Of a stretch of 64,000 nt of DNA, positions 35,966-44,771 are shown in pieces (the first letter of the stretch is position 1; the number at the start of each line of letters is the position of its first letter). A model generated the notes under the pieces. The model was not told the DNA's origin, searched no databases, and saw only the letters and a list, made by a program, of their open reading frames with translations. The DNA is from Bradyrhizobium sp. MOS003 (GTDB taxonomy: Bacteria; Pseudomonadota; Alphaproteobacteria; Rhizobiales; Xanthobacteraceae). Made by a program: the position numbers and the translations under genes. The stretch spans positions 62,001 to 126,000 of the forward strand of contig NZ_PYFW01000009.1 of the NCBI RefSeq assembly GCF_003020125.1, in the 5' to 3' direction.

Positions 35966-36400
35966 TCAGACGGTCTTGTGCAGCACTCTGTTGAAGCTGG
36001 TCTTGATGGGCTCGGTCGTCTCGATCGCAACTTTCTGCGCGAGCTCCCAAAGCTCCCGATTCTGTGCGGAGACAACGTCGAAAGCCTCGCGGCTTCGGGC
36101 GGTCGAAAGATGCACGATATTCAGCAGCGACCTGTTCTCAGCGAGCCGGGATAAAAACTCCAGGGTGGCGCTGGTATTGTCTTTGGAAATCTCGATGACC
36201 TTGGCGCCGTAATCGACGGCCCCTCTGGCGTTCATAGAGCAGGCTTCACGGAGAGTGTCGCTGATCTCTTGGGAAGTCGCTCTCATGCTCGCGATATTTT
36301 TCTTAGTCTGTGCGGCGCCCTGCTCGGCGAAGCCATGGAGGAGTTCCTGGAAATTCAAAAGCGGCAAATCGAACCTTGCACCATTCTTGTTCTCATTCAC
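35966..36400 (-). CDS. Phasin-family protein
   Basis: 144 residues, helical, without a signal peptide. The pattern FQELLHGFAEQGAAQTKKNI, then ATLEFLSRLAENRSLLNIVH and LSTARSREAFDVVSAQNREL is that of alphaproteobacterial phasins (Phasin_2), which coat polyhydroxyalkanoate granules. It starts with GTG, with AGGGGA upstream. It is isolated from any PHA genes here. Its C-terminal VAIETTEPIKTSFNRVL matches the usual amphipathic ending. A structural or stress-related phasin role is likely, but granule binding is not shown. Confidence 0.82.
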   Translation of the reverse strand: MNENKNGARFDLPLLNFQELLHGFAEQGAAQTKKNIASMRATSQEISDTLREACSMNARGAVDYGAKVIEISKDNTSATLEFLSRLAENRSLLNIVHLSTARSREAFDVVSAQNRELWELAQKVAIETTEPIKTSFNRVLHKTV

Positions 36401-36667
36401 CGGATCCCCTGCGTTTCGACTTTCACATTGGCATCATTCACGAGTTTTCATCCTTTCAAGCGAAACTAGTATGACGAATCTCCTCTCCCCGCACGTACTG
36501 CTCCATAAAACTAGCGCCCCTGTTCTCGGCGTGACGGGAGGCTGCTGCGGATGAACCGCTCGTCCCCTGCCGAAGCCAAATATGATCGATTAAATTCGAG
36601 CCATCCGTTCGCTTTCGGACTCTCGCTGATAATTTGATGGTTGCGACCCCGCGGAGCAGCCTAAGCC

Positions 36668-36877
36668 TTAAATCTGCGACGTTGCAACGGCCGCTCGGTT
36701 GCACTGTGAGCTCGCGCGCCGCCCGAGATAGCCCGACCGGCGCAGCTCCCGCTGACGGTTCTCTTCTCGATCCACTCGGCCCCTGAGACTCTCAAGTTCT
36801 GCGAGTTGGGAGGCAAGCGTTTCGAGACGCTGGCGAAGAACAGCAGCGGGGTTGTCCACTCGAGCGCAGATTTTCAT
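36668..36877 (-). CDS. Small coiled-coil protein of unknown function (paralogue of the ORF at 39076)
   Basis: 69 residues with an excellent ribosome-binding site (AGGAGAG seven bases before ATG). Residues 12-45 form heptad-like helix text (VLRQRLETLASQLAELESLR). A basic tail follows (RRSGYLGRRASSQC). I do not recognise a named family. The section VLRQ...LASQLAELESLRGRV resembles VLRQ...LIVQFTELQNLRSRV encoded at 39076-39261, so two copies of one small gene type exist in this window. No neighbour shares its strand closely. Confidence 0.5.
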   Translation of the reverse strand: MKICARVDNPAAVLRQRLETLASQLAELESLRGRVDREENRQRELRRSGYLGRRASSQCNRAAVATSQI

Positions 36878-37091
36878 GTGAGGTCTCTCCTGGCAATATG
36901 TACGCTAGAATTCCGCCAGCTTTGACGGTGGGCAAAAAAATATGCAAACACAGAAAACACGACTAACATTCGGATGCTGCTTTGCCGATAACGATGCGGC
37001 GGCGCGTTAAGAGAGTACTCATGTGCCCAGGCGCGGCACGCTCCATTGAGCCAGGCTGCTCAGCATGCAACAACAGGGGGTCGAACCGTTG

Positions 37092-37598
37092 TTAATGCTC
37101 GGATCGGGTTGCGCTCGAAAGTCGAGTGGCGGCTCGCCCGCACTCGGGCTTGTGCCTCCGCTCGTCGTCTTCGTCATCTGCACAATCGACCCCTCCATAT
37201 GCGGTGGGATTTCCGGAGTTCCCTCCTGTCGCGAAGGGCCCTTTGCCACCGGCCGCTCCGCCGGATCCGCCGCCACCGCCGGATGCCCCTCCAGCAGCAG
37301 ATGCCCCACCACGCCGCCCCCCAGGTCCGCCACCGCCTCCAGGTGACCCGCCGCCAGAGGACCCGCCGCCAGAGGGCCCCGACGCTGCAGAGGATGAGCG
37401 ATCGTTGTCGAAGAATGACTGGCCCCTGTCGTCGCCATGCGTTGCTCCGCTCAGTCCGCCTGAACGCGCGATGGCCGTCGAGGTCAGCGAGGTCGACAGC
37501 AGCAGCGTCATGACGGGGGGTGTCACGGCCGCGAATCTTCCGCAGGTTTTCAGGAACGCCCGCCGGTCGTCATCTTCATTGCCACCTTGGGTCACCAT
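37092..37598 (-). CDS. TAT-leader, glycine-rich small exported protein (paralogue of 39778-39999)
   Basis: 168 residues from ATG 37596-37598; GTG 37602-37604 is an alternative. The leader is DDRRAFLKTCGRFAAVTPPV, then a hydrophobic core and TSTAIARSGG, a twin-arginine signal with a probable cut at AIA-R. The mature part is Gly/Ser-rich (about 60-130, GGGSSGGGSPGGGGGPGG), then acidic (DCADDEDDE). The leader is almost identical to that of the protein at 39778-39999, while the mature parts differ, a pattern seen in peptide or structural precursor families. The proline-rich frame on the other strand is a shadow. Function unknown; export of a folded or modified product through Tat is implied. Confidence 0.65.
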   Translation of the reverse strand: MVTQGGNEDDDRRAFLKTCGRFAAVTPPVMTLLLSTSLTSTAIARSGGLSGATHGDDRGQSFFDNDRSSSAASGPSGGGSSGGGSPGGGGGPGGRRGGASAAGGASGGGGGSGGAAGGKGPFATGGNSGNPTAYGGVDCADDEDDERRHKPECGRAATRLSSATRSEH

Positions 37599-37652
37599 GC
37601 GCACCCTATGATTTAATTTGCTTCATTCGTATTATATATTAAATCTATATTC

Positions 37653-37667
37653 AACCAAAATTTGGTT
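37653..37667. promoter_or_regulatory. Short palindrome upstream of the TAT-leader gene
   Basis: AACCAAA-A-TTTGGTT is a perfect 7-bp inverted repeat around one base. It lies about 55 bases upstream of the TAT-leader gene in a very AT-rich stretch (37620-37680) that also contains ATTTAATT (37611-37618). It is a plausible regulator site, though the bound protein is unknown. Confidence 0.35.
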
Positions 37668-37832
37668 TAAAAAGATGCAGATTTCGAAGCGTGTGCCACC
37701 GGCAGCAGATTGCCAGCATTTCCACGACTCGGGCTTGCCGGCCCCCGGCGCCGGAGCCCCAAATCGAAAGTTTAAAATTAATGGTTAATATGCATATATC
37801 TGATTAGCTTGGTTAAGTGCAGCGCAGGACGG

Positions 37833-38114
37833 ATGATTACAATGCCACTGCAATTTCACCGGCCCGTCGAAAACATGGAGATCTGGAGCGCGAGCGGCGA
37901 TGGCTTCTCGTTTGTGATCAGCCTGGAGAGCCCTACCGGTCCAGGCTTTCACGGACGCTCCGGGTACCTGGCGAGTTGGCGACCAATCTACGAGAACAAT
38001 GGCGCGATCAAGATCAGCGGGTCGCCCTTCCGAACATTGGCTGAGGCCGAAGGAGCCTGCCGCAACATGGCCGAGCATCTGCGCGCCGCAACCGATGCTC
38101 ACCGCCCAGCATGA
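37833..38114 (+). CDS. Hypothetical protein, ~93 residues
   Basis: Reads as a compact soluble domain: MPLQFHRPVENMEIWSASGD, then WRPIYENNGAIKISGSPF and a C-terminal helix LAEAEGACRNMAEHLRA. Composition and lack of low-complexity make it look coding. ATG 37833 and 37842 are both possible; a TTG at 37809 has no ribosome-binding site. I recognise no family. It follows a long AT-rich region and is alone on its strand. Confidence 0.5.
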   Translation: MITMPLQFHRPVENMEIWSASGDGFSFVISLESPTGPGFHGRSGYLASWRPIYENNGAIKISGSPFRTLAEAEGACRNMAEHLRAATDAHRPA

Positions 38115-39075
38115 TGCGACGTCCAGCTAACGCGTACGTTCCGAAAGGACAATGCTGCGCTTGACGTCCTCATCGTTTCGAACCGCCGAATCCTGCTGTA
38201 GTAGGCTGGAAGGGGGCGAGTTCACGTGCGGCCTATTATTGCCCGTTTTGCACTGGGCATTGAATTATCGACCAGTGCAATGTCGGGCACCAGAAGTCGG
38301 ATGGCCCCAACAGCTTGCAGTATCGCCGCAGGCGGCCATGATCGCAAAATCGCGCTGCGCCGGAAGGAAGCTGCTGATCCCCTGCAAGACAATCGGGTGC
38401 CGCTCCGCTATGAAGACCCTGATTGCGGCGCATGCTTCCCCTGCTTATTCCTGATACCCCGCGCGGCAGTTTTTATTCCCGCCCTCACCTCAAGGCGCGC
38501 GGAAAGCACAGCCAATCTGTTCTGCCAAAACGTTGTTTCAATTCGTCACGGCGCGCATCGGCAACGCATGATGGCCACACCACTGTAACTCGCTTTGAGA
38601 ATGCGTGCAGCACCGTAGGACTCCGGTCCTCCATGGTAAAACCGAAGCAGCCAATTCATCCAAAACAGCGCCTTCTCAGCTGGCGATGATCTGCAAACCG
38701 TCCCACAGATCTGGCGGTCCAGTATGTGGCTACCTTGTTTGGATTGGTTAACCGCCATCAAGCTCATTACCGACCGCTTATTACGAACGATATATGGTCA
38801 CGTTCACGATTCAGGTCTAACATCACAAACTTGATCGGAGCGAGGCAGCTGAAAAGGCCTCGACCCATAACGCGAAAAGGAGGTTCAAAAAGGAAGACTA
38901 TTAATTCAACATATGAGGACTGGACAATTTTTCCGACCATTAATCAGACGTCTCGAACGACAACGGCTCTGCTTCGGAATGAAAACCTGGTCAGCTAAGT
39001 TCGGCGACATTTTCGCTAACCCGGCAAACTTTAATCTGCGGTCACGAGTATCGCTGGTAATGAGTAGGTGGTCAC
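38115..39075. other. Gene-poor stretch
   Basis: No convincing coding sequence in about 960 bases. Open frames here lack family features, good ribosome-binding sites or sensible composition. The stretch becomes AT-richer after 38730. No hairpin, tRNA or insertion sequence end was recognised. Confidence 0.5.
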
Positions 39076-39261
39076 ATGTATTCTTCGGCTGTTTTGCGGC
39101 AAACGCATGAATCTCTGATCGTTCAATTCACCGAATTGCAGAATTTACGTAGTCGCGTGTCGATGGCCGAGCAGCGCTTGCTCGGCCCAATGCGAAGGGC
39201 CCGCCGGTGGAGACGGGCTGGGAGGCGACAGGCCGGTCGAAGGCACAGGCCCGGCTGGTAG
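39076..39261 (+). CDS. Small coiled-coil protein or remnant (paralogue of 36668-36877)
   Basis: 61 codons: MYSSAVLRQTHESLIVQFTE then LQNLRSRVSMAEQRLL, followed by an Arg-rich tail that looks non-native (RRARRWRRAGRRQAGRR). The first ~40 residues align with the coiled-coil part of the protein at 36668-36877. No strong ribosome-binding site is seen. It may be a decaying copy with an altered C-terminus. Confidence 0.35.
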   Translation: MYSSAVLRQTHESLIVQFTELQNLRSRVSMAEQRLLGPMRRARRWRRAGRRQAGRRHRPGW

Positions 39262-39383
39262 CACCAAGAAGTACCGCACTGCACACTAGACTGCTGCGCG
39301 CAGGCCGATCAGGCTTGCCCGACCGTGCCTCGACCTGATAAGTCCCCTCCTATTTGGAATCGGAAGTAGTGGGGACGGCTTCC

Positions 39384-39725
39384 ATGGGGAACGACGAGTG
39401 GGCATCTGCGGCCACAGCCGAGTTGTGGCGGCTTTACGATGAAGTGACGGCTGTTCTTAGTCGGAGAATGATTGCGGAAAAAGCCAAGCTCGAAGAGCGG
39501 CTGCGCAAAATCGAGGGAACTTCCGGGGCCCCAAACGGGGAACACGCGCGCCGTCCCTACCCGCCAGTGCTGCCGAAGTATCAAAATCCGAAAAACCCAT
39601 CCGAGACCTGGTCCGGTCGCGGCAAGCAGCCCCGCTGGTTGAAAGCGCAGCTCCGAGCTGGCAAGAAGCTGGACGATTTGTTGATCAACCGTTCATCCAG
39701 CCACAAGCGCCGCCGCACCGGTTGA
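39384..39725 (+). CDS. H-NS-family nucleoid-associated DNA-binding protein
   Basis: 113 residues from ATG 39384 (GGGGA eight bases upstream); a TTG at 39354 is less likely. The N-terminal half is an oligomerising helix (LWRLYDEVTAVLSRRMIAEK). The C-terminal half has the H-NS DNA-binding core: PKYQNPKNPSETWSGRGKQP, then RWLKAQLRAGKKLDDLLI. Such proteins bind curved AT-rich DNA and silence acquired genes. It sits inside a region whose promoters are unusually AT-rich, so local silencing is plausible (inference). Confidence 0.85.
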   Translation: MGNDEWASAATAELWRLYDEVTAVLSRRMIAEKAKLEERLRKIEGTSGAPNGEHARRPYPPVLPKYQNPKNPSETWSGRGKQPRWLKAQLRAGKKLDDLLINRSSSHKRRRTG

Positions 39726-39777
39726 GCCTCGGGACAGTCGCGACCCCGTACACACCGGAATCGCGTCACAGCGACAT

Positions 39778-39999
39778 CTAGCGATCGCGATCCTCTTTAT
39801 TGTTCGGACTGCCGTCCCCGCCGCCGTTGCCGTAGCCGTTGTTGCCACGCACAATATGACCGCCTGACCTGGCTATCGCGGCGGAAGTAAGAGAGGTGGA
39901 CAGCAACAGCGTCATGGCAGGAGGGGTGACGGCGGCAAATTTCCCGCAGCTCTTCAAGAACTCACGACGATCTTCGCCGTCGCTATCGGGGTGGGTCAT
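39778..39999 (-). CDS. TAT-leader small exported peptide precursor (paralogue of 37092-37598)
   Basis: 73 residues with strong GGGAGGA five bases before ATG. The twin-arginine leader EDRREFLKSCGKFAAVTPPA, then MTLLLSTSLTSAAIARSGG, is nearly the same as in the larger paralogue. The predicted mature peptide is only ~27 residues, Gly/Asn-rich (GNNGYGNGGGDGSPNN) with a charged end. No modification enzyme lies directly next to it. Its function is unknown; a structural, adhesive or signalling peptide exported by Tat is possible. Confidence 0.65.
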   Translation of the reverse strand: MTHPDSDGEDRREFLKSCGKFAAVTPPAMTLLLSTSLTSAAIARSGGHIVRGNNGYGNGGGDGSPNNKEDRDR

Positions 40000-40361
40000 C
40001 AGTATCCTCCCATCGTCGTTGCGGTAAAAATAGGCCAGACTGGAAATACTGCAAGTTAAATTTGTTAATTCAACAATTTAAAATGCCGACCCGTCGTCAC
40101 AGCACAGCGCTCAACGGCGACCCGGTCGCACAGTCCATTGCGAGCATTGAGGTTGCACTACCGCGCCGCCTCGGCCCGAGCGCGGCCATGGCCCGTCATT
40201 GACATTAAATTGGAACTATTATAATTCTAAATACGTGAATTAACTCATGACAGTTTTTGCTTATAAAACCTTTCGGCGCGCAACGAGCTCGGGGCAGCCC
40301 GACCACATATGCGGCGCACAAAGCATCGCTCTTGCCAAGTGGTAAAAACGAAAGTCAGTTC
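40000..40361. promoter_or_regulatory. AT-rich intergenic tract before the surface-cluster gene
   Basis: No gene. Two AT-rich islands stand out: 40058-40084 (TTAAATTTGTTAATT and CAATTTAAAA) and 40201-40250 (ATTAAATTGG, TATAATTCTAAATA). They probably hold the promoters of the TAT-peptide gene (leftward) and the Rossmann-type gene (rightward). Confidence 0.4.
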
Positions 40362-41462
40362 ATGACCGGAACCGAGACCGGAGCAGCATTCAGGCAATTG
40401 CAGTCTGGCTTCGACACGGCCTTGCGACCAGGATTCTCACTGCCGCGTCTAGGAGCCTTGATGAGCCGAGCGCTGACGGCAACGCTCTTAGACCTGTCAG
40501 AATTAACGGTTCTCACTGAGGCTGCGACGGGCGCGTATGCCGTGACCGCCGTCCTCGCAGCGATGGCCGGAGCCAGGCACGTTTATGCCTTCACGCGACC
40601 TACGCGGCACGGCACACCAGCTGACGCCAGGCAACACACTCTGGAGCTTGCAGATTCGGTCGGCGTGGCCGATCGCATCGACGTCTTGGAGCAGATCACC
40701 CCGGATATCCTCCATCAAACGGATATTGTAACCAACAGCGGCCATCTTCGGCCTCTTACCGCTGCGCTCATTGATAAGTTACCAAAGGAGGCCGTCATCG
40801 CCTTGATGTTCGAGGCCTGGGAATTTCGCCCCAAGGACCTCGACATGGAAGCATGCTTACGGCGCGGAATTCCGATTGTCGGCGTGAACGAACGCCACCC
40901 GTCAGTCGATGTCTTCTCGTTTCTCGGTCCACTCTGCGTGAAGCAGCTCCACGATTGCGGCTTATCCGTCTACAAGAATCGCATTGGTGTGCTGTGTGAC
41001 AACGACTTTGTTGACTCGCTCTGCGCCGGTCTCGTGAGCTCTGGAGCATGCGTGGACACTTTTGACAACGTTCAAGCTGTGTATCCCGACGAATGGGACG
41101 CAATCATCGTCGCGCTGCGACCGGCGGCTCAGCCTCGCATCGGTTCGCCGGAAGCAACGCACCTCGCTGCTTGCGCGCCCGCAGGTAGCGTTATCGTGCA
41201 GTTCTGGGGCGATATGGATCGGACTGTATTGTCAGCAAATGGATTGGCCGTTTGGCCAACAGCGCCTCCAGCAATGGGACACATGGGCATTCTCCTGTCG
41301 GAGATTGGCCCTGAACCGATCGTGAGGCTACAGGCGGGCGGTCTCCGCGCTGCTGAATGGGTTCGGCGCAGTAGAACCGTTTCGTCTGACGGATACGCAC
41401 AACTCGTTACGAGGCCCTTCGGCGAGCTTTCGCCAATTCACACTACGTCTTTGCCTCGATGA
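40362..41462 (+). CDS. Rossmann-fold protein of unknown function, FkbH/ACP cluster-associated
   Basis: 366 residues from ATG 40362; the open frame extends to a TTG at 40257 without support. Two nucleotide-binding-like halves are visible: TEAATGAYAVTAVLAAMAG followed by ARHVYAF, and NRIGVLCDNDFVDSLCAGLV. The arrangement recalls 2-hydroxyacid dehydrogenases, with EAWEFRPKDLD and VGVNERHP between the halves, but I do not see the usual catalytic Arg-Glu-His triad clearly. It ends overlapping the convergent VOC gene by 20 bases. Context suggests a role in making or using a small acyl unit for a surface glycan. Identity is uncertain. Confidence 0.65.
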   Translation: MTGTETGAAFRQLQSGFDTALRPGFSLPRLGALMSRALTATLLDLSELTVLTEAATGAYAVTAVLAAMAGARHVYAFTRPTRHGTPADARQHTLELADSVGVADRIDVLEQITPDILHQTDIVTNSGHLRPLTAALIDKLPKEAVIALMFEAWEFRPKDLDMEACLRRGIPIVGVNERHPSVDVFSFLGPLCVKQLHDCGLSVYKNRIGVLCDNDFVDSLCAGLVSSGACVDTFDNVQAVYPDEWDAIIVALRPAAQPRIGSPEATHLAACAPAGSVIVQFWGDMDRTVLSANGLAVWPTAPPAMGHMGILLSEIGPEPIVRLQAGGLRAAEWVRRSRTVSSDGYAQLVTRPFGELSPIHTTSLPR

Positions 41463-41841
41463 GTTCGATGAGTGTGCGCGTCGCGGAGGCGAGAAACACT
41501 ATACGGCGCATGCCGAACGCGACCGCGGGCGCGGGTGACGATACGGGAAAATACTGCCGCTCCCTGAAGTAAGCGATCGCGTCGTCGAGCCGATCCACTT
41601 CGTAACCAAGATGATAGAACTTGCTGCGGCGCTTCAGGATGCCCTCCACTGGCGATTGTGCGCTGGCCGGCTCAATGAGTTCGAGGCGCGGACCGCCGCC
41701 TGACACGAACTGGATCCGAACCTGCTGGATCGGGTCCTCGAATATGGGTCCTTCCGGACTGTAGCCAACTATCGCGAGTTCTGGCAACTCCGTCGCGATC
41801 TTTCGGCACGCCATTCCCAAATGATGAAAATGCAAATCCAT
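41443..41841 (-). CDS. VOC-family protein (glyoxalase/methylmalonyl-CoA epimerase-like)
   Basis: 132 residues, two beta-alpha-beta-beta-beta units. LHFHHLGMACR (His6/His7), PRLELIEPA (Glu), SKFYHLGYEVDRLDDAIAYF (His) and TLIELIEAK (Glu) give the four metal ligands of the vicinal-oxygen-chelate fold. AAGGAAGAG precedes the ATG. The family includes epimerases, lyases and dioxygenases. Next to FkbH and ACP it may act on a glyceryl- or acyl-thioester, but the activity is not determined by sequence. Confidence 0.8.
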   Translation of the reverse strand: MDLHFHHLGMACRKIATELPELAIVGYSPEGPIFEDPIQQVRIQFVSGGGPRLELIEPASAQSPVEGILKRRSKFYHLGYEVDRLDDAIAYFRERQYFPVSSPAPAVAFGMRRIVFLASATRTLIELIEAKT

Positions 41842-42139
41842 CTGCTCTTCCTTCTTCCCTTTCTAGCGCAAGGAGACGAGTGCGTCCGGCGTGGGGTGCT
41901 GCGTCCAGGAAACGAGGCCCGGCAGCAGTTGAAATACCAGGACTGTAGAGCTCTTCACGAGCAAGTAAACGATACGAACGCGTCGGGCGACCCGGCCGAT
42001 AGAAAGGAGCAGAGGGTCCGAGATCCACGCGCGGGCCACGAGGTGCGCCTGAGGACAGCCCCCAATTCCAGCATGAAATCCGTCGCAGCCAGAAGCGCGA
42101 TGCGCTGCCTCCGCTGCTCTGACCAGTTGCTAGGGGCAG

Positions 42140-42763
42140 TTAGTCTTCCCGCGCATCAAGAAGCAACGCCGACCAGGCCTGCTTCAACCGCGGATAGTCT
42201 TCGCGCGACATCCGAAACGTAATCACGTCGTCGCCGTTCCACCAAGCCTTCGGCGAAATCTTTTCGATTTGAAAACCAAGGCGAATATGGAAGTTCTTCG
42301 CAGCCCCGTTCTTGCTTTGCACGTTGGCTACGACGACCGAAAGCCCTAACTGCACGAACGCGAACGCGAGAAGCAGATCGAATATCTCGGCCAGAAAGAG
42401 GCGCGCACCCGGGTCTACAATCAACCGCGCCACCTCGCCGCGTTTCGCCGCGAAATCCAGGTTCGCAAGGGCAATGCTGGCAGCGGGTTTTCTCGATCGC
42501 TTGAACTCTGCGATGAAATAGTAGTCGTCTGTCCTAGCCTGATAGCCTCGGAAAAACTCTTCTTGCTGGATCAAGGTCAGCTTTTCTCGGGTCATGAATT
42601 TGCCGAGAACGGGATCGTTCCGCCAGGCGATGATTTGCGCGGAGTCATCCAGCCGGACCTCTCGGAGGACTAGGTTGTTTCCCTCAGGAAGCCGGCTGAG
42701 ATTCTCAGTCTTGGCGGAAAGCGTGCGCGAGCCCGGCGGCTCTGACCCCATATGCGCCGTCAT
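42140..42763 (-). CDS. GNAT-family N-acetyltransferase (RimJ/PseH-like)
   Basis: 207 residues. VLREVRLDDSAQIIAWRNDP (about 32-51) followed by GKFMTREKLT is typical of RimJ/PseH-like GNATs, and AEIFDLLLAFAFVQLGLS plus NGAAKNFHIRLGFQ form the acetyl-CoA binding core and final strand. PseH-type enzymes acetylate amino sugars for surface glycans, which fits the neighbourhood, but ribosomal-protein acetylation is also possible. The promoter region is shared divergently with the FkbH-like gene and is very AT-rich. Confidence 0.78.
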   Translation of the reverse strand: MTAHMGSEPPGSRTLSAKTENLSRLPEGNNLVLREVRLDDSAQIIAWRNDPVLGKFMTREKLTLIQQEEFFRGYQARTDDYYFIAEFKRSRKPAASIALANLDFAAKRGEVARLIVDPGARLFLAEIFDLLLAFAFVQLGLSVVVANVQSKNGAAKNFHIRLGFQIEKISPKAWWNGDDVITFRMSREDYPRLKQAWSALLLDARED

Positions 42764-42765
42764 AT

Positions 42766-42827
42766 TTACCCCCCGAATTTAACAAAATTAAATATATTTA
42801 AATTGACCGGAGCATTAGCATTATTTA
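42766..42827. promoter_or_regulatory. AT-rich divergent promoter region
   Basis: Sixty-two bases between divergent GNAT and FkbH-like genes contain AATTTAACAAAATTAAATATA, TTTAAATTG and TATTTAATG. This is a marked compositional dip within GC-rich DNA and is likely bound by a nucleoid-type or MucR/Ros-type regulator. Confidence 0.4.
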
Positions 42828-44771
42828 ATGTTACTGACAATCAGACGATGCTTCTTTCCTTGGTGGAGGCTCGCTATTCTCGCCGCTATCCCCGCTTTGC
42901 CGGTCCGGCATGTAAACGATGCCGAACTCAAGTCCTTGGCGCTGTCCGGCGATGCCGCGTTCTGGGGGCATCTCGCGGCCCGCTCGCGGCAAGCTGCGAG
43001 CTTTTCCGAACTATTCTTTCTGTCGAACCTTCGGAAAAAGGCGAAGCTACATGCGACCGGAAGCGGTCAGCCAAGACTTCGACTAGCCCTGATCGGCGGC
43101 TACAACCTGTATCCGTTGCACGAATTGGTTGAACACCTCCTGGCCATTCGCGGAATCGAGTGCGAACGCTTCCTCGGCGAGTACGATAACTTCGTCTCGG
43201 AAATCCTCCACGGGTCGAGTCCGCTGTACGCCTTCAAGCCGGATCTCGCCTTCATTCTGCCGAACGCGAGCCACTGCCGCTTTTCGGGCTCGCTCCGCGA
43301 TGCCGTGGAACATCAGCGCGAAGCTGCAGTCGGCGCTGCGGAGCAGCTCCTCGACCTCGCGCAGACTTTCATCGAACGCTCAGGTGCGGCGGTGATTCTC
43401 GCCAATCTTGCGCTGCCCGGCGACCTCGATCTCGGCTCGTTTCGTTCCCGCACGCTTGGCGCCGATTGGAGCTTCCGTAAGGCGGTGAACCTTGAGCTCG
43501 GGCTCCGGGCCCCGGCTGAGGTGCAAATCTGCGACGTCGAGTTCCTCTCGGCACGCCGAGGGATCACGGCCGCGCAGGACGCGCGAGCTTGGTACGAATC
43601 GAAGCAACTCGGCTCACCTGATTTTCTAGTGGACGTCGCGCAAGAGCTGAGCCACCTGATCGCCTCCTGTAAGCAAGGCCCGAAGAAGGTGTTAGTGCTC
43701 GATCTCGATCAGACGCTATGGGGCGGCCTGATCGCGGAGGACGGCATCGAGGGAATCGAACTTGGGGACTCGTCTCCCCGCGGCGAAGCTTTCAAGGCTT
43801 TCCAGAAGTATCTCCTCGCGCTTTCCGAACGCGGCGTCCTGCTTGCGGTGTGCAGCAAGAACGACCATGCGCGCGCGATCGAGGTATTCGAGAAGCATCC
43901 TGAGATGATTCTCCGGCTGGAGCACTTCGCTGCCTTCAAAGCCAATTGGGATCCAAAGTCCGACAACCTGCAGAGGATCGCCGATGAACTCCGCGTTGGC
44001 GTGGACAGCTTCGTCTTCGCTGACGACAACCCGGCGGAGATCGAGATCGTGCGCCAGTTTCTGCCCCAGGTCGAAGGCGTGCTCCTCGGGCCGGATCCCG
44101 CAGAATTCATCGGCCGCCTCCAGGCCGGGCGCCATTTCGAGCCACGTAACGTCACCGAGGAGGATCTCGAGCGGACGGCGCAGTACCGGCAGGAACGGCG
44201 ACGCACGGAGCTCGCGGCGAGCGTAACCGACATGCCAGCCTACCTCGCGTCGCTCGAGATGCGAGGTACGATCAAGGAGTTCGACCCGCTCGACCTGCCC
44301 CGCATTGCCCAGCTGATCGCGCGCAGCAACCAGTTCAACCTGACGACGGCCCGTCGATCCGAAAGTGAGGTCCAGGGCCTCCTGAAAAGGCCGGACTACA
44401 AGTGCTTCACCATGCGGCTTGAGGATCGGTTCGGCGATTCCGGGCTCATCTCTGTGGTCATTGCAAAGATCGAGGGTGGCGTCTTCGTTCTCGATACCTG
44501 GCTCATGAGCTGCCGCGTGCTCAAGCGCCAAGTCGAGGACGAGATCATGAACGAGATTTTTCGGCTTTCAGAGGTCGCCGGCTGCGCGAAAGTGCGCGGC
44601 ATTTATCTTCCGACGGCCAAAAACGGGATCGTCGCCGGGATCTACGAGGAGTTTGGCTTCGTACTTACGAAAGGCTCCGCCGCCCGAAAAGAGTTCGAGC
44701 TCGAGGTGGAGAAGTATCAGATGCGTTCGACAAAGATCCGCGTAATCCGGAGGGCTTATGAAGCAGGCTGA
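42828..44771 (+). CDS. FkbH-like HAD-superfamily (HAD-IIIC) protein
   Basis: 647 residues (start uncertain, no clear ribosome-binding site at 42828). The N-terminal ~270 residues form an SGNH-like helical region (LRLALIGGYNLYPLHELVEH). The HAD core has VLVLDLDQTLWGGLIAEDG with catalytic Asp292 and Asp294, where most relatives have Asn at 295, plus LLAVCSKND and FADDNPAEIE. A GNAT-like C-terminus follows (FVLDTWLMSCRVLKRQVED). FkbH enzymes dephosphorylate 1,3-bisphosphoglycerate and load glyceryl onto an acyl carrier protein. The ACP gene overlaps its end, strongly supporting that job. The product is probably a glyceryl-type modification of a glycan or lipid. Confidence 0.9.
   Translation: MLLTIRRCFFPWWRLAILAAIPALPVRHVNDAELKSLALSGDAAFWGHLAARSRQAASFSELFFLSNLRKKAKLHATGSGQPRLRLALIGGYNLYPLHELVEHLLAIRGIECERFLGEYDNFVSEILHGSSPLYAFKPDLAFILPNASHCRFSGSLRDAVEHQREAAVGAAEQLLDLAQTFIERSGAAVILANLALPGDLDLGSFRSRTLGADWSFRKAVNLELGLRAPAEVQICDVEFLSARRGITAAQDARAWYESKQLGSPDFLVDVAQELSHLIASCKQGPKKVLVLDLDQTLWGGLIAEDGIEGIELGDSSPRGEAFKAFQKYLLALSERGVLLAVCSKNDHARAIEVFEKHPEMILRLEHFAAFKANWDPKSDNLQRIADELRVGVDSFVFADDNPAEIEIVRQFLPQVEGVLLGPDPAEFIGRLQAGRHFEPRNVTEEDLERTAQYRQERRRTELAASVTDMPAYLASLEMRGTIKEFDPLDLPRIAQLIARSNQFNLTTARRSESEVQGLLKRPDYKCFTMRLEDRFGDSGLISVVIAKIEGGVFVLDTWLMSCRVLKRQVEDEIMNEIFRLSEVAGCAKVRGIYLPTAKNGIVAGIYEEFGFVLTKGSAARKEFELEVEKYQMRSTKIRVIRRAYEAG

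Noticed and set aside
37126..37611. Proline-rich + strand frame
   Set aside because: It mirrors the glycine-rich TAT-leader gene on the - strand, which has a proper leader and a paralogue.
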